From contig JAXITR010000017.1 of the NCBI GenBank assembly GCA_034679985.1, positions 1-37,398 on the forward strand: a stretch of 37,398 nt of DNA, in the 5' to 3' direction. The notes under the pieces were generated by a model. The model had not been told where the DNA came from. It did no database searches and saw only the letters and a program-made list of their open reading frames with translations. This DNA comes from CAMDTE01 sp034679985 (GTDB taxonomy: Bacteria; Bacteroidota; Bacteroidia; Flavobacteriales; Schleiferiaceae). Shown in pieces: positions 15,486-22,987 of this stretch (the stretch's first letter is position 1; every line of letters begins with the position of its first letter). The position numbers and the translations under genes were made by a program.

Positions 15486-16694
15486 GTGGCCAAGGAAAAG
15501 CAACCCGTGCTGTGTTCGTTCTGCGGTCGGGAGAAAAAAGAAACGCAGTTGCTGGTGGCGGGCTTGAACGCCCACATCTGCGATTCGTGCATTGAGCAGG
15601 CCCACGCCATGGTGGAGGAGGAATTCGGTGCAACGGCACCGGGCGCTTCCGGCAATGTGGAGCTCATTCGCCCAGTGGCGTTGAAAGCCCACCTGGACGA
15701 GTACGTCATTGGCCAAGAAGCCGCCAAGAAAATTCTTTCCGTAGCGGTGTACAACCACTACAAGCGCATCCTTCGCCCCAAGGGCAAGGAGGTGGAGCTG
15801 GAAAAGTCCAACGTCATTTTGGTGGGCGAGACGGGAACGGGTAAAACTCTTTTGGCCCGCACCATTGCGCGGATTTTGGACGTTCCCTTTGCCATTGTGG
15901 ACGCCACGGTTCTGACGGAGGCCGGCTACGTGGGCGAGGACGTGGAGACGATTTTGACCCGTCTGCTTCAAGCTGCGGATTACAACGTGGAAGCAGCCCA
16001 GCGCGGCATTGTGTTCATCGACGAAATCGACAAGATTGCGCGGAAGTCGGACAATCCGTCCATCACCCGCGACGTTTCCGGAGAAGGCGTGCAGCAGGCA
16101 TTGCTGAAGTTGCTGGAAGGAACCAAGGTGAACGTGCCGCCGCAAGGAGGGCGCAAGCACCCGGACCAGAAGTTTGTGGAGGTAGACACGCGGAACATTT
16201 TGTTTGTGGCTGGCGGTGCGTTTGACGGCATTGAACGCCACATTGCCCGACGCCTGAACGCTCAAGTAGTGGGTTTCAGTGGAACCTTGCAGCGCGCGGA
16301 ACAGGTGGAAGCGTCGTCGTTTTTGCCGCACCTGACTCCCCAAGATTTAAAGAGTTTCGGCTTGATTCCGGAGTTGATTGGGCGAATGCCAGTCCTCACG
16401 TACTTGGAGCCCTTGGACGCAGTGGCGCTGCGCCGTATTTTGACGGAACCCAAGAACGCTTTGCTGAAGCAGTATAAGGAGTTGTTTGCCCTGGATCAGA
16501 TTGAGTTCACCATTGACGACGAGGCCATTGATTTTCTGGTTGAAAAAGCCATGGAGTTTCAATTGGGTGCCCGCGGCTTGCGCTCCATTTGCGAGGCCTT
16601 GTTGACGGATGCCATGTTCGATTTGCCGGGTGCGGTGCACGTGACGCGTTTGTACGCGGAAGAAAAGTTGGCCGTGCTTCAGAAGGCTTCTTGA
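15486..16694 (+). CDS. clpX: ATP-dependent Clp protease ATPase subunit ClpX
   Basis: ClpX is the hexameric AAA+ unfoldase that feeds substrates to ClpP. Its 402 residues show the N-terminal zinc-binding domain (CSFCG and CDSCIEQ), Walker A GETGTGKT, the pore-loop GYVGED, Walker B VFIDEIDKI, GGRKHPDQ (the RKH loop) and the C-terminal small domain ending at ARGLRSICEALL. The start codon is GTG at 15486, 2 nt after the clpP stop. No upstream alternative fits, since the frame before it overlaps the clpP end. Confidence 0.97.
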   Translation: MAKEKQPVLCSFCGREKKETQLLVAGLNAHICDSCIEQAHAMVEEEFGATAPGASGNVELIRPVALKAHLDEYVIGQEAAKKILSVAVYNHYKRILRPKGKEVELEKSNVILVGETGTGKTLLARTIARILDVPFAIVDATVLTEAGYVGEDVETILTRLLQAADYNVEAAQRGIVFIDEIDKIARKSDNPSITRDVSGEGVQQALLKLLEGTKVNVPPQGGRKHPDQKFVEVDTRNILFVAGGAFDGIERHIARRLNAQVVGFSGTLQRAEQVEASSFLPHLTPQDLKSFGLIPELIGRMPVLTYLEPLDAVALRRILTEPKNALLKQYKELFALDQIEFTIDDEAIDFLVEKAMEFQLGARGLRSICEALLTDAMFDLPGAVHVTRLYAEEKLAVLQKAS

Positions 16695-16716
16695 GTTTTT
16701 AGCGACGGTTTGGATC

Positions 16717-16745
16717 AAAAAAAGGCGCCGAAGGCGCCTTTTTTT
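16717..16745. terminator. Bidirectional terminator between clpX and folA
   Basis: A perfect 13-bp inverted repeat (16717-16729 and 16733-16745) with loop GAA. A7 precedes and T7 follows the GGCGCC core, so it serves both convergent operons. Confidence 0.93.
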
Positions 16746-16788
16746 GTGCCCTGCGGCCTCTGAATTCAAAACATTGACTTCACAAAAC

Positions 16789-17301
16789 CTAAATGCGACG
16801 CTCGTAGGTGCGAAAAACGAAGGCGTGCGGATGGCGTTCGTCTTCGGGATGCTGGGTTTCTTGCGTCAAAACCCACGAAGGGTCGTTTTGGTAGCTGGGG
16901 AACCAGGTATCGCCCGTGTATTCGGCGTCGATTTCCGTAATTTCCAACCGATGCGCCAGCGGCAAGGCCTCCGCGTAGAGCATTCCACCGCCCACCACAA
17001 AAACTTCGTCGTAGCCCTGAGCGAGCGCGCTTTGGAGGGCGGCGTCCAGATTGGGGTGTACTTCAGTGCCGGGAAGTTCAAGGGCTGGGTTGCGGGAAAC
17101 CACCAAGTTCAAACGTTTGGGCAACGGACGACCGATGCTATCGTACGTCAAACGACCCATCACGATGGCGCCGCCGGTGGTGAGTGTTTTGAAGTGCTGG
17201 AGGTCGTTGGGGAGGTGCCAAAGCAGCGTGTTTTGGCCGCCAATCAGGCGGTTGCGGTCGTGGGCCACCACCAAGGTGATTTTGGGCGCGGGGTGCGTCA
17301 T
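16789..17301 (-). CDS. folA: Dihydrofolate reductase
   Basis: Reduces dihydrofolate to tetrahydrofolate with NADPH. It is needed to recycle the folate consumed by ThyA, encoded just upstream. The 170 residues have ITLVVAHDRNRLIGGQNTLLWHLPNDLQHFK (substrate-binding Asp in LPNDL), IVMGRLTYDSIGRPLPKR, VFVVGGGMLYAEAL and HPHAFVFRTYERR. The frame is open much further upstream, but that part is antiparallel reading inside thyA. The ATG at 17301 overlaps the thyA stop by 4 nt (ATGA), so the pair is translationally coupled. It is the last gene of the leftward operon. Confidence 0.96.
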   Translation of the reverse strand: MTHPAPKITLVVAHDRNRLIGGQNTLLWHLPNDLQHFKTLTTGGAIVMGRLTYDSIGRPLPKRLNLVVSRNPALELPGTEVHPNLDAALQSALAQGYDEVFVVGGGMLYAEALPLAHRLEITEIDAEYTGDTWFPSYQNDPSWVLTQETQHPEDERHPHAFVFRTYERRI

Positions 17302-18179
17302 ACGGCAACTTCTGCGGCGATGGCCGGATGGGGATCGTACCCCGTGAGTTGAACGTCGTCGTAGGTAAAGGCGAAGAGGTCGCGGACTTCTGGGTTCAGC
17401 GCCAATTGGGGAAGCGGGCGGAAATCCCGTTGCAATTGGGTGTGGACTTGGTCCAGGTGGTTGCGGTAGATGTGGGCATCGCCCAGGGTGTGGATGAATT
17501 CGCCCACGCGCAGGCCGGTGGCCTGCGCCACCAAATGCACCAAGAGGGCGTAGGAGGCAATGTTGAAGGGCACGCCCAAGAAGATATCCGCGCTCCGTTG
17601 ATAGAGCTGGCAGGAGAGCTCCCCGTTGGCTACGTAGAACTGAAAGAAGGCGTGGCAGGGAGGAAGGGCCATCTGATCCAGGTAGGCAGGATTCCAGGCA
17701 GAAACGATGATTCTGCGGGAATCCGGTTGGTGCTGCAGTTGGTGCAGGACCTGTTTCATTTGGTCCACGGAGGTGCCGTTGGGCCCAGGCCACGAACGCC
17801 ATTGGTAGCCGTAGACGGGCCCCAGTTCGCCCCATTGGGCCGCAAAGAGTGCGTCTGTGGCCACGCGCTGCGCAAATTCGCGCATGCTGCTGCCGTCGAA
17901 TTCGGGAGCTTTCTGGAACTTCGCGTAGGGCCAGTCGTCCCAAATCCGCACGCCGTTTTGGGCCAGGTACTGGATGTTGGTGTCTCCCGCCAAGAACCAA
18001 AGTAGCTCGTGCACGATGCTTTTGAAGTGGACCTTTTTGGTGGTCAGCAGGGGAAATCCTTGGCGCAGGTCAAAACGCATTTGGTGTCCAAATACGCTGA
18101 CGGTTCCCGTTCCGGTGCGGTCTTCCTTTTCAACACCTTCCGCCAAAACGCGGCGCAGGAGGTCGTGGTACTGCTGCAT
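17298..18179 (-). CDS. thyA: Thymidylate synthase ThyA
   Basis: Converts dUMP to dTMP using methylene-tetrahydrofolate. The 293 residues include the active-site Cys, C175, in LPPCHAFFQFYV. Also seen are the DRTGTGTVSVFG segment, HFKSIVHELLWFLAGDTN, GPVYGYQWRSW, the dUMP-contacting QRSADIFLGVPFNIASYA, and HIYRNHLDQV. The C-terminus extends beyond the usual end, to HPAIAAEVAV. It is preceded by 7 nt from the CNT nucleoside transporter and overlaps folA by 4 nt, so uptake, dTMP synthesis and folate recycling are co-transcribed. Confidence 0.97.
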   Translation of the reverse strand: MQQYHDLLRRVLAEGVEKEDRTGTGTVSVFGHQMRFDLRQGFPLLTTKKVHFKSIVHELLWFLAGDTNIQYLAQNGVRIWDDWPYAKFQKAPEFDGSSMREFAQRVATDALFAAQWGELGPVYGYQWRSWPGPNGTSVDQMKQVLHQLQHQPDSRRIIVSAWNPAYLDQMALPPCHAFFQFYVANGELSCQLYQRSADIFLGVPFNIASYALLVHLVAQATGLRVGEFIHTLGDAHIYRNHLDQVHTQLQRDFRPLPQLALNPEVRDLFAFTYDDVQLTGYDPHPAIAAEVAV

Positions 18180-18186
18180 GATTCAA

Positions 18187-19482
18187 TCAATAGAAGAGGC
18201 CCACCAGTACGGCGGTAAATAAAGAAGCGACGGTACCTCCTACGAGTGCGCGAAAGCCCAATTTGCTGAGGTCCGATCGACGGTGCGGGGCCAGGGTGCC
18301 GATGCCGCCAATTTGGATGCCGATGCTGGCAAAGTTGGCAAAGCCGCACAAGATGTAGGTGGCCATGACTTGGCTCTTGACGTCGGTCAGGGCACCCGTT
18401 TCAATCAGGCTGCCCAGGGTGACGTAGGCGTAAAATTCATTCAAAATGGTTTTTTCGCCCAGCAGCTGCCCCACCAAGGCGGCGTCGGCCCAATTCACGC
18501 CCATCAGCCAGGTGAGAGGAGCCAGGGTAAGCCCCAGGATGGCCTGAAGGTTGAAGGCCGTGTAGCGACCGTCGGAGATGGAGGCGGTCCAAGCATTGAG
18601 GCCGGTGTAGGCGCCAATGCCGTCGGCCAAAATGGAGTTCACCAAGTAGATCAGGGCGGTGAAGACGAGGAGCATGGCCGCAACGTTGACGGCCAGTTTC
18701 AAACCGTCGGCGGTGCCGCGGCTCAAAGCGTCCAACCAATGATCGCCATTGGATTCGCGGCTGATGTGCATGTCTTTGTTGAACTCTTCCGTTTCCGGAA
18801 CCAAAATTTTAGCGGCCACAATGGCTGCTGGAGCGCTCATGACGGAAGCGGCCAAGAGGTGTTTGGCAAAGAACAAGCGGGAAGCCTCGCTGTCCCCGCC
18901 GAGGTAGCCGATGTAAGCGGCGAGGACGCCGCCCGCAATGGTGGCCATTCCGCCCGTCATCAGGCTGAGGAGTTCGCTGCGGGTCATTTTACCGATGTAC
19001 GGTTTGACCAGTAAAGGGGCTTCGGTTTGGCCCAAAAAAATGTTGCCGGCCGCGGCCAAACTTTCCGCCCCGGAGACTTTTAAGGTCCAGCGCATAATCC
19101 ACGCAAAGACCCATACGATTTTTTGCAGGATGCCCCAGTAGTACATCAAGCTGGTGAAGGCGCTGAAAAAGATGACCGTGGGCAGTACTTGAAAGGCAAA
19201 GATGTAGCCAAAGGTATCCGTGTTGGAAATCAATGAGCCGAACAGAAAGAGGCTGCCTTCGCGGGTGTAACCCAGGATGTTCACAAATACTTGACCGACG
19301 GCTTGAAACCCGTTTTCAACAAAAGAAACGCGGAGTATGAGGTAAGCAAAAACGAATTGGATCAACATTCCTTTCAGCACCAGCGCCCACGGAATTTTTT
19401 TGCGGTTGGTGCTCATCAATGCGAGAAGTCCGGTCATGACAATCAGCGAACCAAAGGCGCGCAAGGAGGTAGTCCAATCCAT
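18187..19482 (-). CDS. Concentrative nucleoside transporter (CNT/NupC family)
   Basis: This 431-residue inner-membrane symporter should take up nucleosides with Na+ or H+. It has a hydrophobic N-terminus with about three helices and the core pattern of the family: GQTEAPLLVKPYIGKMTRSELLSLMTGGMATIAGGVLAAYIGYLG and, near the C-terminus, CGFANFASIGIQIGGIGTLAPHRRSDL. The ion and base specificity cannot be read from this. It precedes thyA by 7 nt. TACCTTAC, a poor -7 match, ends 4 nt before the ATG, so an internal promoter is possible but weakly supported. Confidence 0.93.
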   Translation of the reverse strand: MDWTTSLRAFGSLIVMTGLLALMSTNRKKIPWALVLKGMLIQFVFAYLILRVSFVENGFQAVGQVFVNILGYTREGSLFLFGSLISNTDTFGYIFAFQVLPTVIFFSAFTSLMYYWGILQKIVWVFAWIMRWTLKVSGAESLAAAGNIFLGQTEAPLLVKPYIGKMTRSELLSLMTGGMATIAGGVLAAYIGYLGGDSEASRLFFAKHLLAASVMSAPAAIVAAKILVPETEEFNKDMHISRESNGDHWLDALSRGTADGLKLAVNVAAMLLVFTALIYLVNSILADGIGAYTGLNAWTASISDGRYTAFNLQAILGLTLAPLTWLMGVNWADAALVGQLLGEKTILNEFYAYVTLGSLIETGALTDVKSQVMATYILCGFANFASIGIQIGGIGTLAPHRRSDLSKLGFRALVGGTVASLFTAVLVGLFY

Positions 19483-19486
19483 GGGG

Positions 19487-19494
19487 GTAAGGTA
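19487..19494 (-). promoter_or_regulatory. Weak -7-like element before the CNT gene
   Basis: The minus strand reads TACCTTAC, two mismatches to TAnnTTTG, followed by CCCC and ATG at 19482. Listed only because the 4-nt spacing repeats elsewhere. Confidence 0.25.
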
Positions 19495-19520
19495 CGGGAT
19501 TTTTTACGTGCTGATTTGTT

Positions 19521-20093
19521 TTAAAGCGCCCCGCGTCGATGCAGTTCGTCCCGCAGATTAGCGGCCCGTTCGTAGTCTTCGTTGGCTAATGCATCCTGGA
19601 GCTCTTGGCGCAGCTCATCCGTCGGTTGTGCGGAATGGACCGTAGGGGCAGGGGTAGCTGATGTGCCGACAGAGCCGCTGTCTATTTGCTCGCCAGCAGA
19701 CCGGACCACCTCTTGGGTAGCGAAGAGGGGTGCTTGCTGCCGCAAAGCCATGGCAATGGCGTCCGACGGCCGGGCGTCAAACCGCCACTCGTGTCCTTCT
19801 TGGTCGCATACCAGCGTGGCGCGAAAAATCCCTTCCTCCAAAGCCGTGAGCGTTACTTCGCGAATTTGTACGTGAAAGGCCGCGAGCATGCTTTGGAACA
19901 AGTCGTGGGTCATGGGCCGGGGCGGGTGCGCCATGCGGTCCAAGGCAATGGCGATGCTCTGCGCTTCAAACGCACCAATGACTACCGGAATGCGTAATAG
20001 ACCGTCTTCCGTGCCCAAAACCAAAGCGTAGGACCCGCTGGGGCGCTCACTGTAGGTGAGGCCTTTGACCACCAAAGGAACGCGGGTATCCAC
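19521..20093 (-). CDS. Bifunctional nuclease (DUF151) domain protein with C-terminal UVR motif
   Basis: A 190-residue protein. Residues 5-125 form the BFN/DUF151 domain (VKGLTYSERPSGSYALVLGTEDGLLRIPVVIGAFEAQSIAIALDRM, then RPSDAIAMALRQQAPLFA). After a Ser/Pro linker, residues 160-187 match the UVR helix-hairpin motif (LRQELQDALANEDYERAANLRDELHRRG) known from UvrB and UvrC. The BFN name comes from plant and archaeal members; I know no proven activity for the bacterial proteins. The start codon is GTG at 20093. It lies 38 nt before the CNT gene and 52 nt after etfA. Confidence 0.9.
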   Translation of the reverse strand: MDTRVPLVVKGLTYSERPSGSYALVLGTEDGLLRIPVVIGAFEAQSIAIALDRMAHPPRPMTHDLFQSMLAAFHVQIREVTLTALEEGIFRATLVCDQEGHEWRFDARPSDAIAMALRQQAPLFATQEVVRSAGEQIDSGSVGTSATPAPTVHSAQPTDELRQELQDALANEDYERAANLRDELHRRGAL

Positions 20094-20145
20094 GGCTAGC
20101 GAGGGGTAGCTTGGGCAGTATTAGAAAATCGACGGCCGGTGGGCA

Positions 20146-21096
20146 TTACGCGTGGAAGGCGCGCAGGGCCTCCGTCAACTTGGGCACTACCTCAAATGCA
20201 TCTCCCACCACGCCGTAATCTGCTGCCTTGAAGAAAGGTGCTTCCGCATCCGAATTGATGACCACAATGGTCTTGGAGCTGCTGACGCCGGCCAAATGCT
20301 GAATGGCTCCGCTGATGCCAATGGCGATGTACAGCTGCGGGTTGATCTGGATGCCGGTTTGGCCCACGTGTTCGGAGTGGGGGCGCCAACCGATGTCAGA
20401 CACCGGCTTGGAGCAGGCGGTGCCTGCATTTAATTCTTGCGCCAAGGCCTCAATCAGGTTCCAGTTTTCCGGGCCCTTCATGCCGCGACCGGCAGAGACT
20501 ACGCGCTCTGCTTCTGGCAACGGAATTTTGCCGGACGCAACTTGCAGTTCTACCGAGGTGCTTTTTCCGGCGGCGTTTGTTTCCACTGCTTCAATGGCAG
20601 CCGTTTGCGTGCCGACGGTTCCCAGTCCAACGGAATTGGGCACCAATCCCACCACCGCGCGATCGCCCGAGGCAGAGGCATCTTCCAATCCTTTGGAGGA
20701 GAAGGCGCCGCGGCGTACGGTCAAGGGAGCAAACGAGGTGGGCAGGGCCAATACGTTGGTGAGGGCCGGGGCGTCCCAAGCACCCGCAACAAAGGGGGTG
20801 AGGGATTTGCCGTTGGCGGTAGCGCTGACCACCACCAGGCGCGCCTGGTGCTGGCTGGCCAGAGCGGCCAAGGCGGTGCCGTAGGCGATGGGTTCGAAAG
20901 CGGAGGCGTTGGTGAGGTGGAGGACGCGTTGGGCGCCGTAGGCGCCCAGGGCCGCGAGGTCATCCGAAGCGGCGCCAAAAACAACGGCAACGGCCTCGGT
21001 TCCCAGCGATTGAGCGCATTGCGCGCCGTACTGAACCGCTTCAAAAGTGGACTTCTTGAACGTTCCGTTCCAAGTTTCTGCAAAAATGAGGACCAT
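20146..21096 (-). CDS. etfA: Electron transfer flavoprotein subunit alpha
   Basis: With EtfB this forms the FAD/AMP heterodimer that passes electrons from acyl-CoA and other dehydrogenases towards the quinone pool. The 316 residues show the FAD-binding C-terminal domain: VVSAGRGMKGPENWNLIEALAQELNAGTACSKPVSDIGWRPHSEHVGQTG, then YIAIGISGAIQHLAGVSSSKTIVVINSDAEAPFFKAADYGVVGDAFEVVP. The start ATG at 21096 lies 10 nt after the etfB stop. No ETF-quinone oxidoreductase gene is in the window. Confidence 0.96.
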   Translation of the reverse strand: MVLIFAETWNGTFKKSTFEAVQYGAQCAQSLGTEAVAVVFGAASDDLAALGAYGAQRVLHLTNASAFEPIAYGTALAALASQHQARLVVVSATANGKSLTPFVAGAWDAPALTNVLALPTSFAPLTVRRGAFSSKGLEDASASGDRAVVGLVPNSVGLGTVGTQTAAIEAVETNAAGKSTSVELQVASGKIPLPEAERVVSAGRGMKGPENWNLIEALAQELNAGTACSKPVSDIGWRPHSEHVGQTGIQINPQLYIAIGISGAIQHLAGVSSSKTIVVINSDAEAPFFKAADYGVVGDAFEVVPKLTEALRAFHA

Positions 21097-21106
21097 GGTG
21101 CTGGGA

Positions 21107-21856
21107 TTAAATGACTTTAGCTTCTTCGTGGAGCAGGCGAACCAATTCGCCCAAATTGTCTTTGTCGATCAAACGAACGGAAGTGCGGCCCACGGGCTTT
21201 TCAAACCGTTGCGACACCACCTGCGCGGCTACCGCACTGGGGGCAACCACCGCCAAGGGCTTGGTGCGTGCCGCCATGATGCCCCGCATGTTGGGAATGC
21301 GCAGCTCGGATTCCTCCACCAAACCTTTTTTGCCGGCTACTACCAACGGAAGGGAAGCCGTGAGCTTCTCCTTGCCGCCGTCGATCTCGCGAAGCACCGT
21401 AGCGTTCGTGCCCGACAACTCCAAACCGATGCACGCGTTGGCAAAGGCAGCACCCATGCGGTGGGCCAACAAGCCGGGAACCGTTCCTCCGTTGTAGTCA
21501 ATGGATTCAATGCCGCAGAGCACCAATTCGTAGGGATTGGCCTGAACGTATTCGGCAATCCACTGCGCCACCTGATTGCCGGATTCCGGACGCGCGTCAA
21601 TGCGCACGGCGTCGTCCGCACCAATGGCCAAGGCCTTGCGCAACGTGGGTTCCACGCTGGCGTCGCCAACCGATAAAGCGGTTACTTGGGTAGCCAAACC
21701 AGCTTCCTTCATTTGGAGCGCCTTGGTCAGGCCAAATTCGTCGTGCGGATTGATGACAAACTGAATGCCTTGTGCGTCCAATGCGGCACCGTCGGCCGTG
21801 AACTGGATTTTGGAGGTGGTGTCCGGCACGTGGCTGATGCAGACCAATATTTTCAT
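21107..21856 (-). CDS. etfB: Electron transfer flavoprotein subunit beta
   Basis: Beta subunit of the electron transfer flavoprotein, which binds AMP in the housekeeping form. The 249 residues begin MKILVCISHVPDTTSKIQFT. They include INPHDEFGLTKALQMKE, LVLCGIESIDYNGGTVPGLLAHRMGAAFANACIGLEL and the C-terminal arm. The frame extends upstream to 21922 but the ATG at 21856 matches the family start. It is the first gene of a leftward run etfB-etfA-DUF151-CNT-thyA-folA, driven by a -7 box at 21909-21916 with a leader of roughly 45 nt. Confidence 0.96.
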   Translation of the reverse strand: MKILVCISHVPDTTSKIQFTADGAALDAQGIQFVINPHDEFGLTKALQMKEAGLATQVTALSVGDASVEPTLRKALAIGADDAVRIDARPESGNQVAQWIAEYVQANPYELVLCGIESIDYNGGTVPGLLAHRMGAAFANACIGLELSGTNATVLREIDGGKEKLTASLPLVVAGKKGLVEESELRIPNMRGIMAARTKPLAVVAPSAVAAQVVSQRFEKPVGRTSVRLIDKDNLGELVRLLHEEAKVI

Positions 21857-21908
21857 GAGCTTCGGATTGAAATTTGAGCCTTTTTGATGGGCATGCGCCT
21901 GAGATTCG

Positions 21909-21938
21909 CAAAAGTACGGCACGCTTGCCGTATTTTTG
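21909..21938. promoter_or_regulatory. Palindromic divergent promoter of etfB and pdhB
   Basis: The minus strand has TACTTTTG (21916 to 21909) for etfB; the plus strand has TATTTTTG (21931-21938) for pdhB. Both match TAnnTTTG exactly. They are back to back with 14 bp between. The core TACGGCACGCTTGCCGTA (21915-21932) is a perfect 7+4+7 palindrome. Including both boxes, the two 13-bp arms differ at a single base. The upstream parts of the two promoters overlap, so simultaneous use is unlikely. Confidence 0.75.
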
Positions 21939-21963
21939 CCGACCTTATAGCAAGCGCAACACC

Positions 21964-22947
21964 ATGAGAGTTATTCAATACCGCGAAGCGGTGGCTGAGG
22001 CCATGAGCGAAGAGATGCGCCGCGACGAACGCGTCTATTTGATGGGCGAAGAGGTTGCCGAGTACAACGGTGCGTACAAGGCTTCCAAAGGAATGTTGGA
22101 CGAGTTTGGCCCCAAACGGGTGCTGGACACCCCCATTGCTGAGCTTGGTTTTGCCGGCATTGCCGTGGGTTCGGCCATGAACGGATTGCGTCCGATTGTG
22201 GAGTTCATGACGTGGAACTTTTCTTTGGTAGCCATCGACCAAATCATTTCCAACGCAGCCAAAATGCGTCAAATGAGCGGCGGTCAATTCACCATCCCCA
22301 TTGTTTTCCGCGGTCCAACCGCTTCTGCAGGTCAGTTGGGCGCTACCCACAGCCAAGCGTTTGAGAGTTGGTACGCCAACTGCCCCGGCTTGAAAGTGGT
22401 GGTTCCTTCCACTCCTTACGACCTCAAAGGGTTGCTCAAGTCTGCCATCCGCGACGACGACCCCGTCTTGATCATGGAGTCCGAGCAGATGTACGGCGAC
22501 AAGGGCGAAGTACCGGAAGAAGAATACTTGATCCCCATTGGGGTGGCGGACATCAAACGCCCCGGAACGGACGTGACCATTGTTTCCTTTGGCAAAATCA
22601 TCAAGGTGGCTTTAGCCGCTGCGGAGCAGTTGGCCGAAGAGGGCATTTCCTGCGAAGTCATTGACTTGCGCACGGTTCGCCCCATCGACTACGACACCGT
22701 CATAGAATCCGTCAAAAAAACCAATCGCCTGGTTTGCGTTGAAGAGGCTTGGCCTTTGGGCAGCATCTCCACCGAGATTGCCTACATGGTTCAAAAACGC
22801 GCCTTCGATTACTTGGACGCTCCCGTTCGCCGTTTGACCACCGCGGACACCCCCGCAGCCTACGCCCCAACCTTGATGGAGGCATTCCTGCCATCCGTGG
22901 ATCAAGTGAAGTCCGTCGTTCGGGAAGTTGCCTACCAAAACGCTTAA
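21964..22947 (+). CDS. pdhB: Pyruvate dehydrogenase E1 component, beta subunit
   Basis: The 327 residues form the transketolase-like beta subunit of a thiamine-diphosphate 2-oxoacid dehydrogenase. The pattern REAVAEAMSEEMRRDERVYLMGEEVAEYNGAYKASKGMLDEFGPKRVLDTPIAELGFAGIAVGSAMNGLRPIVEFM is that of pyruvate dehydrogenase E1 beta. QLGATHSQAFESWYANCPGLKVVVPSTPYDLKGLLKSAI and a C-terminal transketolase domain follow. The catalytic Glu of the family is in the MGEEV segment. The alpha subunit and E2 are not in the window. An upstream in-frame ATG at 21874 is excluded by the promoter. A branched-chain 2-oxoacid E1 is a less likely alternative. Confidence 0.92.
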   Translation: MRVIQYREAVAEAMSEEMRRDERVYLMGEEVAEYNGAYKASKGMLDEFGPKRVLDTPIAELGFAGIAVGSAMNGLRPIVEFMTWNFSLVAIDQIISNAAKMRQMSGGQFTIPIVFRGPTASAGQLGATHSQAFESWYANCPGLKVVVPSTPYDLKGLLKSAIRDDDPVLIMESEQMYGDKGEVPEEEYLIPIGVADIKRPGTDVTIVSFGKIIKVALAAAEQLAEEGISCEVIDLRTVRPIDYDTVIESVKKTNRLVCVEEAWPLGSISTEIAYMVQKRAFDYLDAPVRRLTTADTPAAYAPTLMEAFLPSVDQVKSVVREVAYQNA

Positions 22948-22987
22948 TTTCAAAACACCAAATCCCCTGATTTTCATTTTATAGACT

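Noticed and set aside
17302..18000. Extension of folA upstream to give a 403-residue fusion
   Set aside because: The extra part reads thyA in another frame. The DHFR fold begins exactly at the ATG at 17301.
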